Assembly (NCBI RefSeq): GCF_004362525.1
Contig: NZ_SNXS01000001.1
Location: 1 to 64,000, forward strand
Length of the DNA: 64,000 nt
Origin: Roseateles toxinivorans
Lineage (GTDB): Bacteria; Pseudomonadota; Gammaproteobacteria; Burkholderiales; Burkholderiaceae_C
Direction: 5' to 3'
The notes beneath the pieces were generated by a model. That model had not been told where the DNA came from, did not search any database, and was given only the letters and a program-made list of their open reading frames with translations. Made by a program: the position numbers and the translations under genes. Shown here one piece after another: positions 17,382 to 25,223 of this stretch. Within the stretch, counting starts at the first letter, position 1, and the number at the start of each line of letters is the position of its first letter.

Positions 17382-18627
17382 ACCAGGCGCCGTACTTCGC
17401 CACCACGCCGCGGAACAGCGCGTCGCGCTCGGCGCCCAGATGATTGCCGCTGGCATCGCCCGAGGCGTCCTTGCCGACGGCCAGGTGCACCAGCACCAGC
17501 TTCAGCCCCGGGTCCACCATGATGGCCTGACCATGAATGCCCTGCAGCGCGAAGCGGCGCTGCGTGCCGGGCAGCAGCCAGGTCTGGAAGCCATAGCCGG
17601 CATAGCTGCTGCCGCGATACAGCATGCGCCCGGGGCGGAAGGCCTCGGGCTGCCGGGCGGCAGCTGTCATGTCGAGCAGATGCTCGCGCGAGACCACCGC
17701 CCGGCCGGCCACCTGGCCGTCGTTGGCCATCATCCAGCCCAGGCGGGCATAGTCATGCACGGTGGCATTGAAGCCGCCCTGGACCGACTCCATCTGATCG
17801 ACCGGGTTCAACAACCAGGTGGCCGGTGCCTGAGCACCCAGCGGCTGCCAGATCTTCTCGGCCACGTAGTCGCACAGTGACCGGTTGCCGACGACGGCGC
17901 GCAGCACCAGGCCCAGCACCTGGGTCTGGGCGCCACCATAGTTGAAGCGCCTGCCCTGCTCGTCGTCCCGTTCGGTGATCAGACGGGCGGCCTGAGCGAC
18001 GCCTTGGCGCCTGACGGCCGCATTGAAGCGGGCGCGGTCGTCCTGCGGCGAGTAGTCCTCGACATAGCGGGCGCCCGAGGCCATGCGCAGCAGATTCACG
18101 AGGCGGGTCTGTCCGTAGAGACTGTCCTTCAGCGCCGGCACATAGCGCTCGGCGGTGTCTTCGAACGAGTCGATCAGTCCGTCTTCCTGCGCCCTCATCA
18201 ACGCCAGGGCCGTCACCGTCTTGGCCATCGAGTTGGACAGCATGCGCATGCTGGCATCGCGCCCGTAGTTGTAGCGCTCGGCGACGATCTCGCCGTCCTT
18301 CAGCACCAGCACGGCGGTGGCGCGCTGGCGCTGCATATAGTCGTCCAGGGTCAGCGTGAGGCCGCGGAAGCGGTAGCTGAATTCGGTCTCGACGGCGGCC
18401 TTCTTCAACGCCACCGGCTGAGCCGACGGCGGCAGCGTGCAGTGGGGGGCCAGGGTGTCCATCGCGCTGAAGGAGCCCACCAGATAGCGCTCCTGATAGG
18501 CCTGGGCCAGGCGCGGTGCCGCGGGAAAGCCGACTGCCTTGCCGAGCAGGTCTTCGTCCGGGGCTGCGGCATGGAGGGGGCCACCCAGGCTGGTCAGCAG
18601 GGCGCAGAGCAAGGCCAGGTATTTCAT
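17380..18627 (-). CDS. Exported serine hydrolase, beta-lactamase (class C)/esterase family
   Basis: A 415-residue protein with a Sec signal peptide (cleavage near ...PLHA-AAP) and a class-C beta-lactamase-like fold. The nucleophile motif SxxK is S133-M-A-K136, with context 'MRMLSNSMAKTVTALAL' typical of the family. A Tyr-containing second motif is seen at RFNYGGAQTQVLG. Members are D-aminopeptidases, esterases or 6-aminohexanoate-dimer-like hydrolases, seldom true beta-lactamases. It lies 50 bp downstream of the thrombospondin-repeat gene on the same strand and may be co-transcribed with it. Substrate unknown. Confidence 0.88.
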   Translation of the reverse strand: MKYLALLCALLTSLGGPLHAAAPDEDLLGKAVGFPAAPRLAQAYQERYLVGSFSAMDTLAPHCTLPPSAQPVALKKAAVETEFSYRFRGLTLTLDDYMQRQRATAVLVLKDGEIVAERYNYGRDASMRMLSNSMAKTVTALALMRAQEDGLIDSFEDTAERYVPALKDSLYGQTRLVNLLRMASGARYVEDYSPQDDRARFNAAVRRQGVAQAARLITERDDEQGRRFNYGGAQTQVLGLVLRAVVGNRSLCDYVAEKIWQPLGAQAPATWLLNPVDQMESVQGGFNATVHDYARLGWMMANDGQVAGRAVVSREHLLDMTAAARQPEAFRPGRMLYRGSSYAGYGFQTWLLPGTQRRFALQGIHGQAIMVDPGLKLVLVHLAVGKDASGDASGNHLGAERDALFRGVVAKYGAW

Positions 18628-18676
18628 GGCCTCACTATGTCATGCCCATATTGCCCGGGCATGATCCTGCTGCCGC

Positions 18677-19051
18677 TTATCGCCCCGAATGACCGGTCCG
18701 GCCGGGGTTGCCGGGATGACGGTCGCGCCAGTTGGGCACGCCGTCGCCGTCTCGATCCCAGGACGGGTTGTAGACGCGGTCATAGCGATTCGGGATGCCA
18801 TCGCCATCGCGATCCCAGCGCCTGGGCTGCTGGTAGTTGCCGCCATGACGCGGAGCCTGATAGCTGTTGTAAGCGGGATAGACCGGATAGGCCGGCTGCA
18901 CATAGACCGGGGCGGGGCGGCCATAGACCGGCGCGCCGCCGCCGATGGTGACCGACCACTGCACATCGTCATTGCCGCGGGCCATGGCCGTGCCGGTCAG
19001 CAGGGTGCCGGCCAGGCACAGCCCGGTGAGCATCAGATGGCGTTTATTCAT
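18677..19051 (-). CDS. Small exported protein with thrombospondin type-3 calcium repeats
   Basis: A 124-residue protein with a signal peptide ending TAMA, a Pro/Tyr-rich linker (about residues 40-65) and two copies of the calcium-binding signature DRDGDG(I/V)PN at D80 and D99, each followed by a second acidic ligand region (NRYD, NWRD). This is the DxDxDGxxN loop of thrombospondin type-3 repeats, which bind Ca2+ in secreted or cell-surface proteins. The C-terminus is basic and Gly-rich. It lies next to PEP-CTERM and crystallin-type exported proteins. The 175 bp upstream (19052-19226) contain nothing I recognise beyond a possible promoter. Confidence 0.8.
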   Translation of the reverse strand: MNKRHLMLTGLCLAGTLLTGTAMARGNDDVQWSVTIGGGAPVYGRPAPVYVQPAYPVYPAYNSYQAPRHGGNYQQPRRWDRDGDGIPNRYDRVYNPSWDRDGDGVPNWRDRHPGNPGRTGHSGR

Positions 19052-19226
19052 GGCAGGGATCTCCTTGATCTGAGCGGCAGGCCGGATTGGCCGCCGCCCC
19101 GATTCAACGAAAGTCCCGTGCCCGCTGCCGACCGCTGGCTGGTTAAGCCAAGTAAAGCTTGGTCAAGTGCCTGTGAGCAAAGTGCATCCGGAGTAAGCAG
19201 ATGCAAGCCTCACACCACGGACTGGT

Positions 19227-19925
19227 TCAGCGCTGCCGCCGCCGCGCCAGGGCCGACACCGCCAGCAAGCCGCCCAGCATCAGCGCCCAGGTCTCGGGCT
19301 CGGGCACCGGTGTCTGAATGAAGTTGTCCATGTGTGCGAGAGCCGAGGTGGTGTTGAGATCCAGGCCGAGCCTGACCTCGGTCTTGTAGGCATTGCCCAT
19401 GGTCTGCGCGAAGCTGACGACCGGGCCGGCCTCCTGGACCCAGCCATTGGCCATGGCCTGCGCATCGGACCAGCTCGGGTCGAAGGTGACCGAGTAATTG
19501 GTCCAGATGCCATACAGGTCGAAGGGGCCGGACATCGCATGGCGCCAGCCGTTGAAGGTGGCGTCCTGGTAGCGGTAGCGCAGCCAGACGTTGTCGAACT
19601 TGCCGACGTTGGGTTGCAGGTCGAATGACACCTTCCATTGGCTGCCGGCAAAGCTGCCGCTGGTCTCGGCAATGGAGCCCGAGGTGAAGCCGATGTCGAA
19701 CTCGGCGACCGTGCCGTCAAAGCGTGTGGCAATGGAGCCGGCCGGATTGCCCACCCCGCCGTCGAACACGACGACGCTGCTGATGGTGTTGGCTTCCCAG
19801 CCTTCGGTGCCGGCGCCGCTCCAGGTCTGGCTGTAGGCGGACGCCGCCTGGGACGTGCCGGCCACAAGGCCCGCGAGTGCGCCGATGAGGGCCATGCCGA
19901 GTGCGGCGGAAGGGGACGATTTCAT
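19227..19925 (-). CDS. PEP-CTERM sorting domain protein
   Basis: This 232-residue exported protein starts at an ATG with a strong GGAGGA 6 nt upstream. The signal peptide ends near GTSQAASA, the body is a beta-rich domain (YSQTWSGAGTEGWEAN...; possibly a laminin-G/CBM-like sandwich), and the C-terminus VPEPETWALMLGGLLAVSALARRRQR is a canonical PEP-CTERM signal. Substrate of an exosortase encoded elsewhere. Upstream, CATCCCA-AGAGTG-TGGGATG (19991-20010) forms a perfect 7-bp inverted repeat in the divergent region shared with the crystallin-domain gene. Confidence 0.88.
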   Translation of the reverse strand: MKSSPSAALGMALIGALAGLVAGTSQAASAYSQTWSGAGTEGWEANTISSVVVFDGGVGNPAGSIATRFDGTVAEFDIGFTSGSIAETSGSFAGSQWKVSFDLQPNVGKFDNVWLRYRYQDATFNGWRHAMSGPFDLYGIWTNYSVTFDPSWSDAQAMANGWVQEAGPVVSFAQTMGNAYKTEVRLGLDLNTTSALAHMDNFIQTPVPEPETWALMLGGLLAVSALARRRQR

Positions 19926-20163
19926 GGGGGTTCCTCCAGGATGGATGGGCGAAATGCGCACCGATACTGAGCCCCGGCGCCCGGACCTGCCATCCCAAGA
20001 GTGTGGGATGAGGCGCTGACCGGCGCTGTAGGACAGCGGCTACGGCAGGCGGCGATACCGTCCGATGGGCACCCCGATGCCGCGCGCCCAGACTCGGGAC
20101 TTCCATCGCCCTTTGTGACTTGTCATGACGGGCTGTGCCTATCCCCCGATGTTGGAGCGCCTC

Positions 20164-21588
20164 ATGAACACCATCACAAAGATCTCGCTGGCCATTGCCG
20201 GCCTGGCGTTGGCGGCGCAAGCCGGTGCCCAGGTCACCTTCTACGAGAATGACGCCTATCAGGGCCGCTCGTTCACCACCGAGCGGACGGTCGAGAACTT
20301 CGCGCGCTTCGGTTTCAATGACCGAGCCTCGTCGGCGGTGGTGGCCGGCAATCGCGGTGATCGCTGGGAGGTTTGCGAGGACCGGCGCTTCCGGGGGCGC
20401 TGCGTCGTGTTGCGGCCGGGACAGTACGGCTCGCTGGCAGCGATGGGTCTGAATGATCGCGTCTCTTCGGTGCGTGCGGTGGGCCGAAATGCGCGGGTCA
20501 GCGACGATCGCTACGCGCCGATGCCAGCACCTATGCCGCCCCCGGTGGCGCTCAGCCAGGTTGTCTTCTACGAGAACGACGGCTTCCAGGGCCGCAGCTT
20601 CACGGCCGATTCGACCGTGGACGACTTCCGCCGCAACGGCTTCAATGACCGCGCCTCATCGGCGGTGGTCAGCGGCGGGCGCTGGGAGGTTTGCCCGGAG
20701 GCCAGATTCTCCGGCCAATGCGCGATCCTGCTGCCGGGCCGCTATCCGTCATTGGCGGCTGCGGGCCTGAACGATCGCATTTCTTCGGTGCGCAAGGCCA
20801 GCGATGAGCGTCCGGTGCCGGTGCCCGCGCAAGGCAGCCAGATCGTCTTCTACGAAAGCGAGGGCTTCCAGGGCCGCACCTTCTCGGCCGATACGCCGGT
20901 CAACGACCTGCGCCGCGCCGGCTTCAATGACCGCGCCTCGTCGGCGGTGGTCAGCGGCTCGCGCTGGGAGGTCTGCGACAACACCGAGTTCGGGGGCTCC
21001 TGCCGGATCCTGCGGCCGGGTCAGTATCCGTCGCTGTCCGCGATGGGATTGAACGACCGCATTTCATCGGTGCGTGGGGTGGGGCCGAATGCCCGCTTCG
21101 ACGAGCCGCGTTATGCGCCCCTGCCCGCCGTCTCGCGGGACTACGGCCGGCGCAACAACGAGCGGCTGTATGAGGCCAACATCACCTCGGTCCGCGCCGT
21201 GGTCGAAGACTCGGGCCAGCGCTGCTGGGTCGAGCGTGAGCAGATCCCGCAGGAGCGCAGCAATGCCAATGTGCCGGGCGCCCTGCTGGGCGCCGTGATC
21301 GGCGGCATCCTGGGTCACCAGGTGGGCGGCGGCACAGGCAAGGACGTGGCCACCGGCATCGGCGTGGTGGCCGGTGCGGCGATCGGTGGCAACGCCGGTC
21401 GCGACAACAACCAGCAGGTCGTGAAGACACAGAACGTGCAGCGTTGCAGTTCGTCGCCTGGCCAGGCCCGCCCCGCCTATTGGGACGTGACCTACAACTT
21501 CCGCGGCCAGGACTATCACGTGCAGATGACGACCCCGCCGTCGGGCTCGCACGTGACCGTCAACGATCAGGGCGAACCGCGCGCCTGA
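20164..21588 (+). CDS. Exported triple beta-gamma-crystallin protein with glycine zipper
   Basis: A 474-residue protein with a signal peptide (MNTITKISLAIAGLALAAQAGA) and three tandem beta-gamma-crystallin domains (about residues 22-115, 133-215 and 225-310). Each holds two Greek-key halves opening F/VxFYE and ending N-D-R-x-S-S. NDRASS and NDR(V/I)SS match the N/D-N/D-x-x-S/T-S calcium clamp, so six Ca2+ sites are predicted. The later part has a glycine zipper (ALLGAVIGGILGHQVGG..GAAIGG), as in 17-kDa surface antigen and SmtA-type outer-membrane proteins, then a short beta domain. The combination suggests a calcium-dependent envelope or outer-membrane protein. Start chosen for its GGAG site (20152-20155) and signal peptide. 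Confidence 0.88.
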   Translation: MNTITKISLAIAGLALAAQAGAQVTFYENDAYQGRSFTTERTVENFARFGFNDRASSAVVAGNRGDRWEVCEDRRFRGRCVVLRPGQYGSLAAMGLNDRVSSVRAVGRNARVSDDRYAPMPAPMPPPVALSQVVFYENDGFQGRSFTADSTVDDFRRNGFNDRASSAVVSGGRWEVCPEARFSGQCAILLPGRYPSLAAAGLNDRISSVRKASDERPVPVPAQGSQIVFYESEGFQGRTFSADTPVNDLRRAGFNDRASSAVVSGSRWEVCDNTEFGGSCRILRPGQYPSLSAMGLNDRISSVRGVGPNARFDEPRYAPLPAVSRDYGRRNNERLYEANITSVRAVVEDSGQRCWVEREQIPQERSNANVPGALLGAVIGGILGHQVGGGTGKDVATGIGVVAGAAIGGNAGRDNNQQVVKTQNVQRCSSSPGQARPAYWDVTYNFRGQDYHVQMTTPPSGSHVTVNDQGEPRA

Positions 21589-22164
21589 TCAAAGCGGCAA
21601 TCCGCGCAGCGCATGGGCCAGCTCGCTGGCCTGCCAGATGGCGATCCGGTGTTCAGCCGCAAAGGGTTGGGCCTGCTCGCTGAGCGGGCCCAGGCCTATG
21701 TAGAGGGCGTCCTGCGCCTCGCTGCTTTCTCGTGCCGCCTGCAAGGGGCGCAAGGCCTCGAGCCCGGTGCGGGCCGACTTCCAGCGCCTGGCACTGACCA
21801 GCATGCGCCGGCCCTGGCGTTCCAGCTCAAAATCCACGGCCGGTGTCTTGCTGCGCTGGACCGTGTAGCCATCGCGCTTGAAGGCCTGCTCCAGCAGATC
21901 GGCGAAGGCCGGCCAGGCCATGGCTGACAGAGCCTGCTGCGTCTGCTCGATGCGCGCCGCGCTGGGCAGATGCCATTGGCGGCGCAGCGCCATCACGGCA
22001 ATCACCGCAAAGGGCAGGCCGGACACGGCGCCGACCACGCGAAAGCCCTCGGGCATCAGGGCAAAGCTGATCGCGCCGACGATGATCGCGATCAGGGCGC
22101 TGATCCACCAGCGCGAGCGCAGCAGGATGGCGAACAGCGAGTTCTTCGCCATTTGATACTTCAA
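21589..22164 (-). CDS. Membrane-anchored, degenerate Mrr-like endonuclease-fold protein
   Basis: A 191-residue protein with two N-terminal membrane helices (about 9-55), then a restriction-endonuclease-like domain resembling the Mrr_cat family: 'FADLLEQAFKRDGYTVQRSK..VDFELERQGRRMLVSARRWKS'. In active relatives the last part reads like (Q/E)xK after the Asp; here it is S-A-R, so nuclease activity is doubtful. TTG is the preferred start because it overlaps the upstream gene's stop (TTGA) and has GGGAG 6 nt before it; an ATG four codons later is the alternative. Its stop abuts the crystallin gene's stop head-on (TGATCA). Confidence 0.7.
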   Translation of the reverse strand: MKYQMAKNSLFAILLRSRWWISALIAIIVGAISFALMPEGFRVVGAVSGLPFAVIAVMALRRQWHLPSAARIEQTQQALSAMAWPAFADLLEQAFKRDGYTVQRSKTPAVDFELERQGRRMLVSARRWKSARTGLEALRPLQAARESSEAQDALYIGLGPLSEQAQPFAAEHRIAIWQASELAHALRGLPL

Positions 22165-22565
22165 CGGGGGCTCCCGGCGGATGTCTGCATCGGCAGGCTG
22201 GTCATGCGTCCCAGCATCAGGTGGGCGCCGCCGGCCAGCAGCAGCAGGATCAGCATGCCTAAGCCCCAGATGATCCAGGTCACCGGCGCCAGCCAGGTCA
22301 TTGCCGAGCCCAGCAGAGGCAGCCCCTCACCCAGGCCTTGGAGCAGCACGATCATCGCGTCCTGCACGTGCTGGTAGGTGGCGGCGCTGAGCCATTTGGC
22401 CAGCAACAGCATCGGGGGCGACTCGGCCACCTTGCCCACCCAATCGACCGTGCCGCCAGTGGCGGCGAGTCCCGCCGCCCAGGCACCGAGCCTGGCCAAT
22501 ATCCAGGCGCCACCGGTCCACAGCAGGGACAGCAGGGCAAACAAAATCCATACAAGCGTTTTCAT
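22161..22565 (-). CDS. Small two-helix membrane protein of unknown function
   Basis: A 134-residue protein with a hydrophobic N-terminal helix (MKTLVWILFALLSLLWTGGAWILA) and a second one near the C-terminus (PVTWIIWGLGMLILLLLAGGAHLML). The stretch between contains aromatic and amphipathic residues but no motif I know. It is translationally coupled (4-bp overlap) to the Mrr-like membrane protein, so the two may form a complex. It lies 45 bp downstream of the aldehyde dehydrogenase gene and could be at the end of that operon. Confidence 0.7.
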   Translation of the reverse strand: MKTLVWILFALLSLLWTGGAWILARLGAWAAGLAATGGTVDWVGKVAESPPMLLLAKWLSAATYQHVQDAMIVLLQGLGEGLPLLGSAMTWLAPVTWIIWGLGMLILLLLAGGAHLMLGRMTSLPMQTSAGSPR

Positions 22566-22610
22566 GGGCGCCAGCATAGCCGCAAGTGGCTCGATGCCGG
22601 CGCCGCGCGC

Positions 22611-24161
22611 TCATGCGGGGTGGGGCTTGCCTTCCAGACGTCGCCAGAGGCCCAGCGGATTGGCGTTCTGCAACGCCGGCGGCAGCAGCCAGTCCGGCAG
22701 GTCCTGATAGCAGACCGGGCGCAGAAAGCGCTCGATTGCCATGCTACCCACCGAGGTGTGTAGCGCGCTGCTGCTGGCCGGGAACGGACCGCCGTGCACC
22801 ATCGCATGACAGACCTCGACCCCGGTCGGAAAGCCATTGGCCAGGATGCGGCCGGCCTTGCGCTCCAGCACCGGCAGCAACGCCCGCGCCAGATCGGCAT
22901 CGGCCTCATCGAGTTGCAGCGTGGCGGTCAGTTGGCCTTCCAGCGATTCGGCCAGGGCCAACAGTTCGGCCCGGTCGCGGCAGGTCACCAGCAGCGCGCC
23001 GGGGCCGAACACCTCCTCGTGCAGAAGCGGGTTGGCGATGAAGGTGGAGGCATCGGTCAGACACAACTGGGCCGAGCCCTCGGCCGGCGTGCTGACACCC
23101 GACTGCTCGCGCACACGCGCCGCACCCGCGTCATAAGCGGCGCGTATGCCCGGCGTCAGCATGGTGCCGGCCGGTTTGGTGGCCAGCAGCGCTGCTGCCG
23201 CCTCAACAAAGCCTTGCAGCTCGGGGCCATCGATCGCGACCAGCAGGCCGGGATTGGTGCAGAACTGGCCCACACCTAAGGTCAGCGAGTCGGCAAAGCC
23301 TTGGGCGATGGCTTCGCCGCGTGCCTGCAGTGCCGCTGGCAGCAGGAACACCGGGTTGATCGCGCTCATCTCGGCATAGACCGGAATCGGCTGCGGGCGG
23401 GCCTGCGCCGCCGCCTGCAAGGCCAGACCGCCGCGGCGCGAGCCGGTGAAGCCCACGGCCTGTATCACAGGATGTGTGACCAGGGCCAGGCCCAGCCGCG
23501 TGTCGCTGTCGTGCAGCAGCGAGAACACGCCCTCGGGCAGGCCCAGCTCGCGCACCGACTGCTGTATCACCCGACCGACCAGCTCCGAGGTGCCCGGATG
23601 GGCCGGATGCGCCTTGGCGATGACGGGGCAGCCGGCGGCCAGCGCCGAGGCGGTGTCGCCACCGGCCACCGAGAAGGCCAGCGGGAAGTTGCTGGCGCCG
23701 AACACGGCCACCGGGCCCAGCGCAATCTTCTGCGAGCGCAGGTCGGGCCGTGGCGGCTGGCGCCCGGGCAGGGCCGCGTCCAGGGTGGCGGCGCTCCAGT
23801 GGCCGTCGCGCAGGTTTTGCGCAAACAGCCGCAGCTGGTTGACGGTGCGCAGGCGCTCGCCCTGCAGCCGTGCCAGCGGCAGGGCCGACTCCAGATGCGC
23901 GCGCTCGATCAGCACATCGCCCAAGGCCAGCAGGCCCTCGGCGATGGTCTCCAGCAGTCGGGCGCGCAGCTCGGGCAGGTTGCGGCGGAAGGGGTCGAAG
24001 GCCGCCTGCGCCAGTGAGCAGGCCTGCTCGACATCGGCAGCGTCACCGCCACCGAAGGCCGGCTCCAGCACGGCGTCGCGCACCGGGCTGAAGGCCCGGA
24101 ACTCGCCCACCGTGCCGCGGCGCTGCTGCGCGCCAATCAGCTGCTCGCCGCTGATCATCAC
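22611..24161 (-). CDS. NADP-type aldehyde dehydrogenase (probable KGSA dehydrogenase)
   Basis: A 516-residue aldehyde dehydrogenase of the subfamily that includes Vibrio harveyi NADP-dependent ALDH and type III alpha-ketoglutarate semialdehyde dehydrogenase. Catalytic residues are visible: Asn158 (GASNFP), Glu264 (YAEMS) and nucleophile Cys301 (GQFCTNPG, the signature of this subfamily). It would oxidise KGSA to 2-oxoglutarate. Its ATG overlaps the stop of dctP by 4 bp, and it ends an operon with a DHDPS-family lyase and a TRAP transporter. Type III enzymes elsewhere are associated with hydroxyproline or sugar-acid catabolism. Substrate is inferred from context; a broader aldehyde range is possible. 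Confidence 0.88.
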   Translation of the reverse strand: MMISGEQLIGAQQRRGTVGEFRAFSPVRDAVLEPAFGGGDAADVEQACSLAQAAFDPFRRNLPELRARLLETIAEGLLALGDVLIERAHLESALPLARLQGERLRTVNQLRLFAQNLRDGHWSAATLDAALPGRQPPRPDLRSQKIALGPVAVFGASNFPLAFSVAGGDTASALAAGCPVIAKAHPAHPGTSELVGRVIQQSVRELGLPEGVFSLLHDSDTRLGLALVTHPVIQAVGFTGSRRGGLALQAAAQARPQPIPVYAEMSAINPVFLLPAALQARGEAIAQGFADSLTLGVGQFCTNPGLLVAIDGPELQGFVEAAAALLATKPAGTMLTPGIRAAYDAGAARVREQSGVSTPAEGSAQLCLTDASTFIANPLLHEEVFGPGALLVTCRDRAELLALAESLEGQLTATLQLDEADADLARALLPVLERKAGRILANGFPTGVEVCHAMVHGGPFPASSSALHTSVGSMAIERFLRPVCYQDLPDWLLPPALQNANPLGLWRRLEGKPHPA

Positions 24162-25144
24162 AGCTTGGCACCCACCTTGCGCAGCTCGGCAATCTGCGGC
24201 GCCTTGGGCAGCCAGATCTTGTCGAACTCCTGGATCAGCGCATTGGTGTCAAGACCTGGCTCCGTCTTGATGGCGAAGGGCACGGCCTTGAACTTCTCGA
24301 TCAGGCCCAGTTCGGTGGTGACGATGTCCTTGATCTGCAGGTCCAGCGACTGGTGCACCAGGCCGCGAATCAGCTCCTTGTCCTTGGCATCCAGCCCCTG
24401 CCAGATGCGGCCCGAGACCAGCGGCGCGAAGGGCATGAACAGCGCGTTCATCTGCAGCATGGCCTTGGCCACCTTGTCAAAGCGCTGGTTCCAGGAGAAC
24501 TCGATATCGGCCTCCAGGCCGTCGACCTGACCATTGGCCATCGCGTCGAAGACCTGGGGTGTCGGGATCGGCGTCGGCGCGGCGCCCAGCGACTGGTAGA
24601 AGTCGCGATACACCGGTGTCGGGTTGATGCGCAGCTTCATGCCCTTGAGGTCCTTGACGCCGGAGATCTCCTTGGTCGAGAACACCACGCGCATGCCGGT
24701 GATGCCCCAGCCCAGACCTATGGTGCCGGTCTCTCGCGGCAGCACCTCGAGCAGCTTCAGCGCCGCGTCGTGACGCACCAGCTTGGCCACATCGGTGGTC
24801 GAGCGCACCAGATAGGGGGCGTTGATCGAGGCCACGCTGGCCACCCGCGAGCCGAGTTCGGCGGCCTGTATCCAACCCATGTCCAGCGCGCCGGTCTGCA
24901 ACTGCTGCATCATCGCCGACTCATTGCCCAGCTGGCCCGAATGGAACACCGAGACCGATAGGCGGCCATTGGTTTCCTTCTTCAGCGACTCACCGAACTG
25001 CAGTGCGGCGCGGTTCCACGAATGGCCACCCGGCGTGATCAGGCCGAGGCGAAATTCCTTGGCCTGGGCGCGGGCGCTGCCGATGAAAGCCGGTGCTGCC
25101 AGCGCAGCGCCAGCCTGAACGAAGTGACGACGGGTCAAAGTCAT
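24158..25144 (-). CDS. dctP: TRAP transporter solute-binding protein (DctP family)
   Basis: The 328-residue periplasmic receptor of the TRAP system. The N-terminus (MTLTRRHFVQAGAALAAPAFIGSARA) has a twin-arginine pattern (TRRHFVQ), so Tat export is likely. The body shows DctP features: F-R-L-G-L-I-T-P-G-G-H, 'QLQTGALDMGWIQ', and the carboxylate-binding Arg region 'LKGMKLRINPTPVYRDFYQSLGAAPTPIP'. It binds an organic acid that the DctQ/DctM pair imports using the sodium gradient. Start chosen at the ATG beginning the signal peptide, not the further upstream extension. Confidence 0.93.
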   Translation of the reverse strand: MTLTRRHFVQAGAALAAPAFIGSARAQAKEFRLGLITPGGHSWNRAALQFGESLKKETNGRLSVSVFHSGQLGNESAMMQQLQTGALDMGWIQAAELGSRVASVASINAPYLVRSTTDVAKLVRHDAALKLLEVLPRETGTIGLGWGITGMRVVFSTKEISGVKDLKGMKLRINPTPVYRDFYQSLGAAPTPIPTPQVFDAMANGQVDGLEADIEFSWNQRFDKVAKAMLQMNALFMPFAPLVSGRIWQGLDAKDKELIRGLVHQSLDLQIKDIVTTELGLIEKFKAVPFAIKTEPGLDTNALIQEFDKIWLPKAPQIAELRKVGAKL

Positions 25145-25223
25145 GATGAAGGCCTTTCGGGGTGGGTAAATCAGTTGGTGCCAGAGCTTGCCGGGGTACC
25201 GCCAAGGTCTGACACACAAGTCT

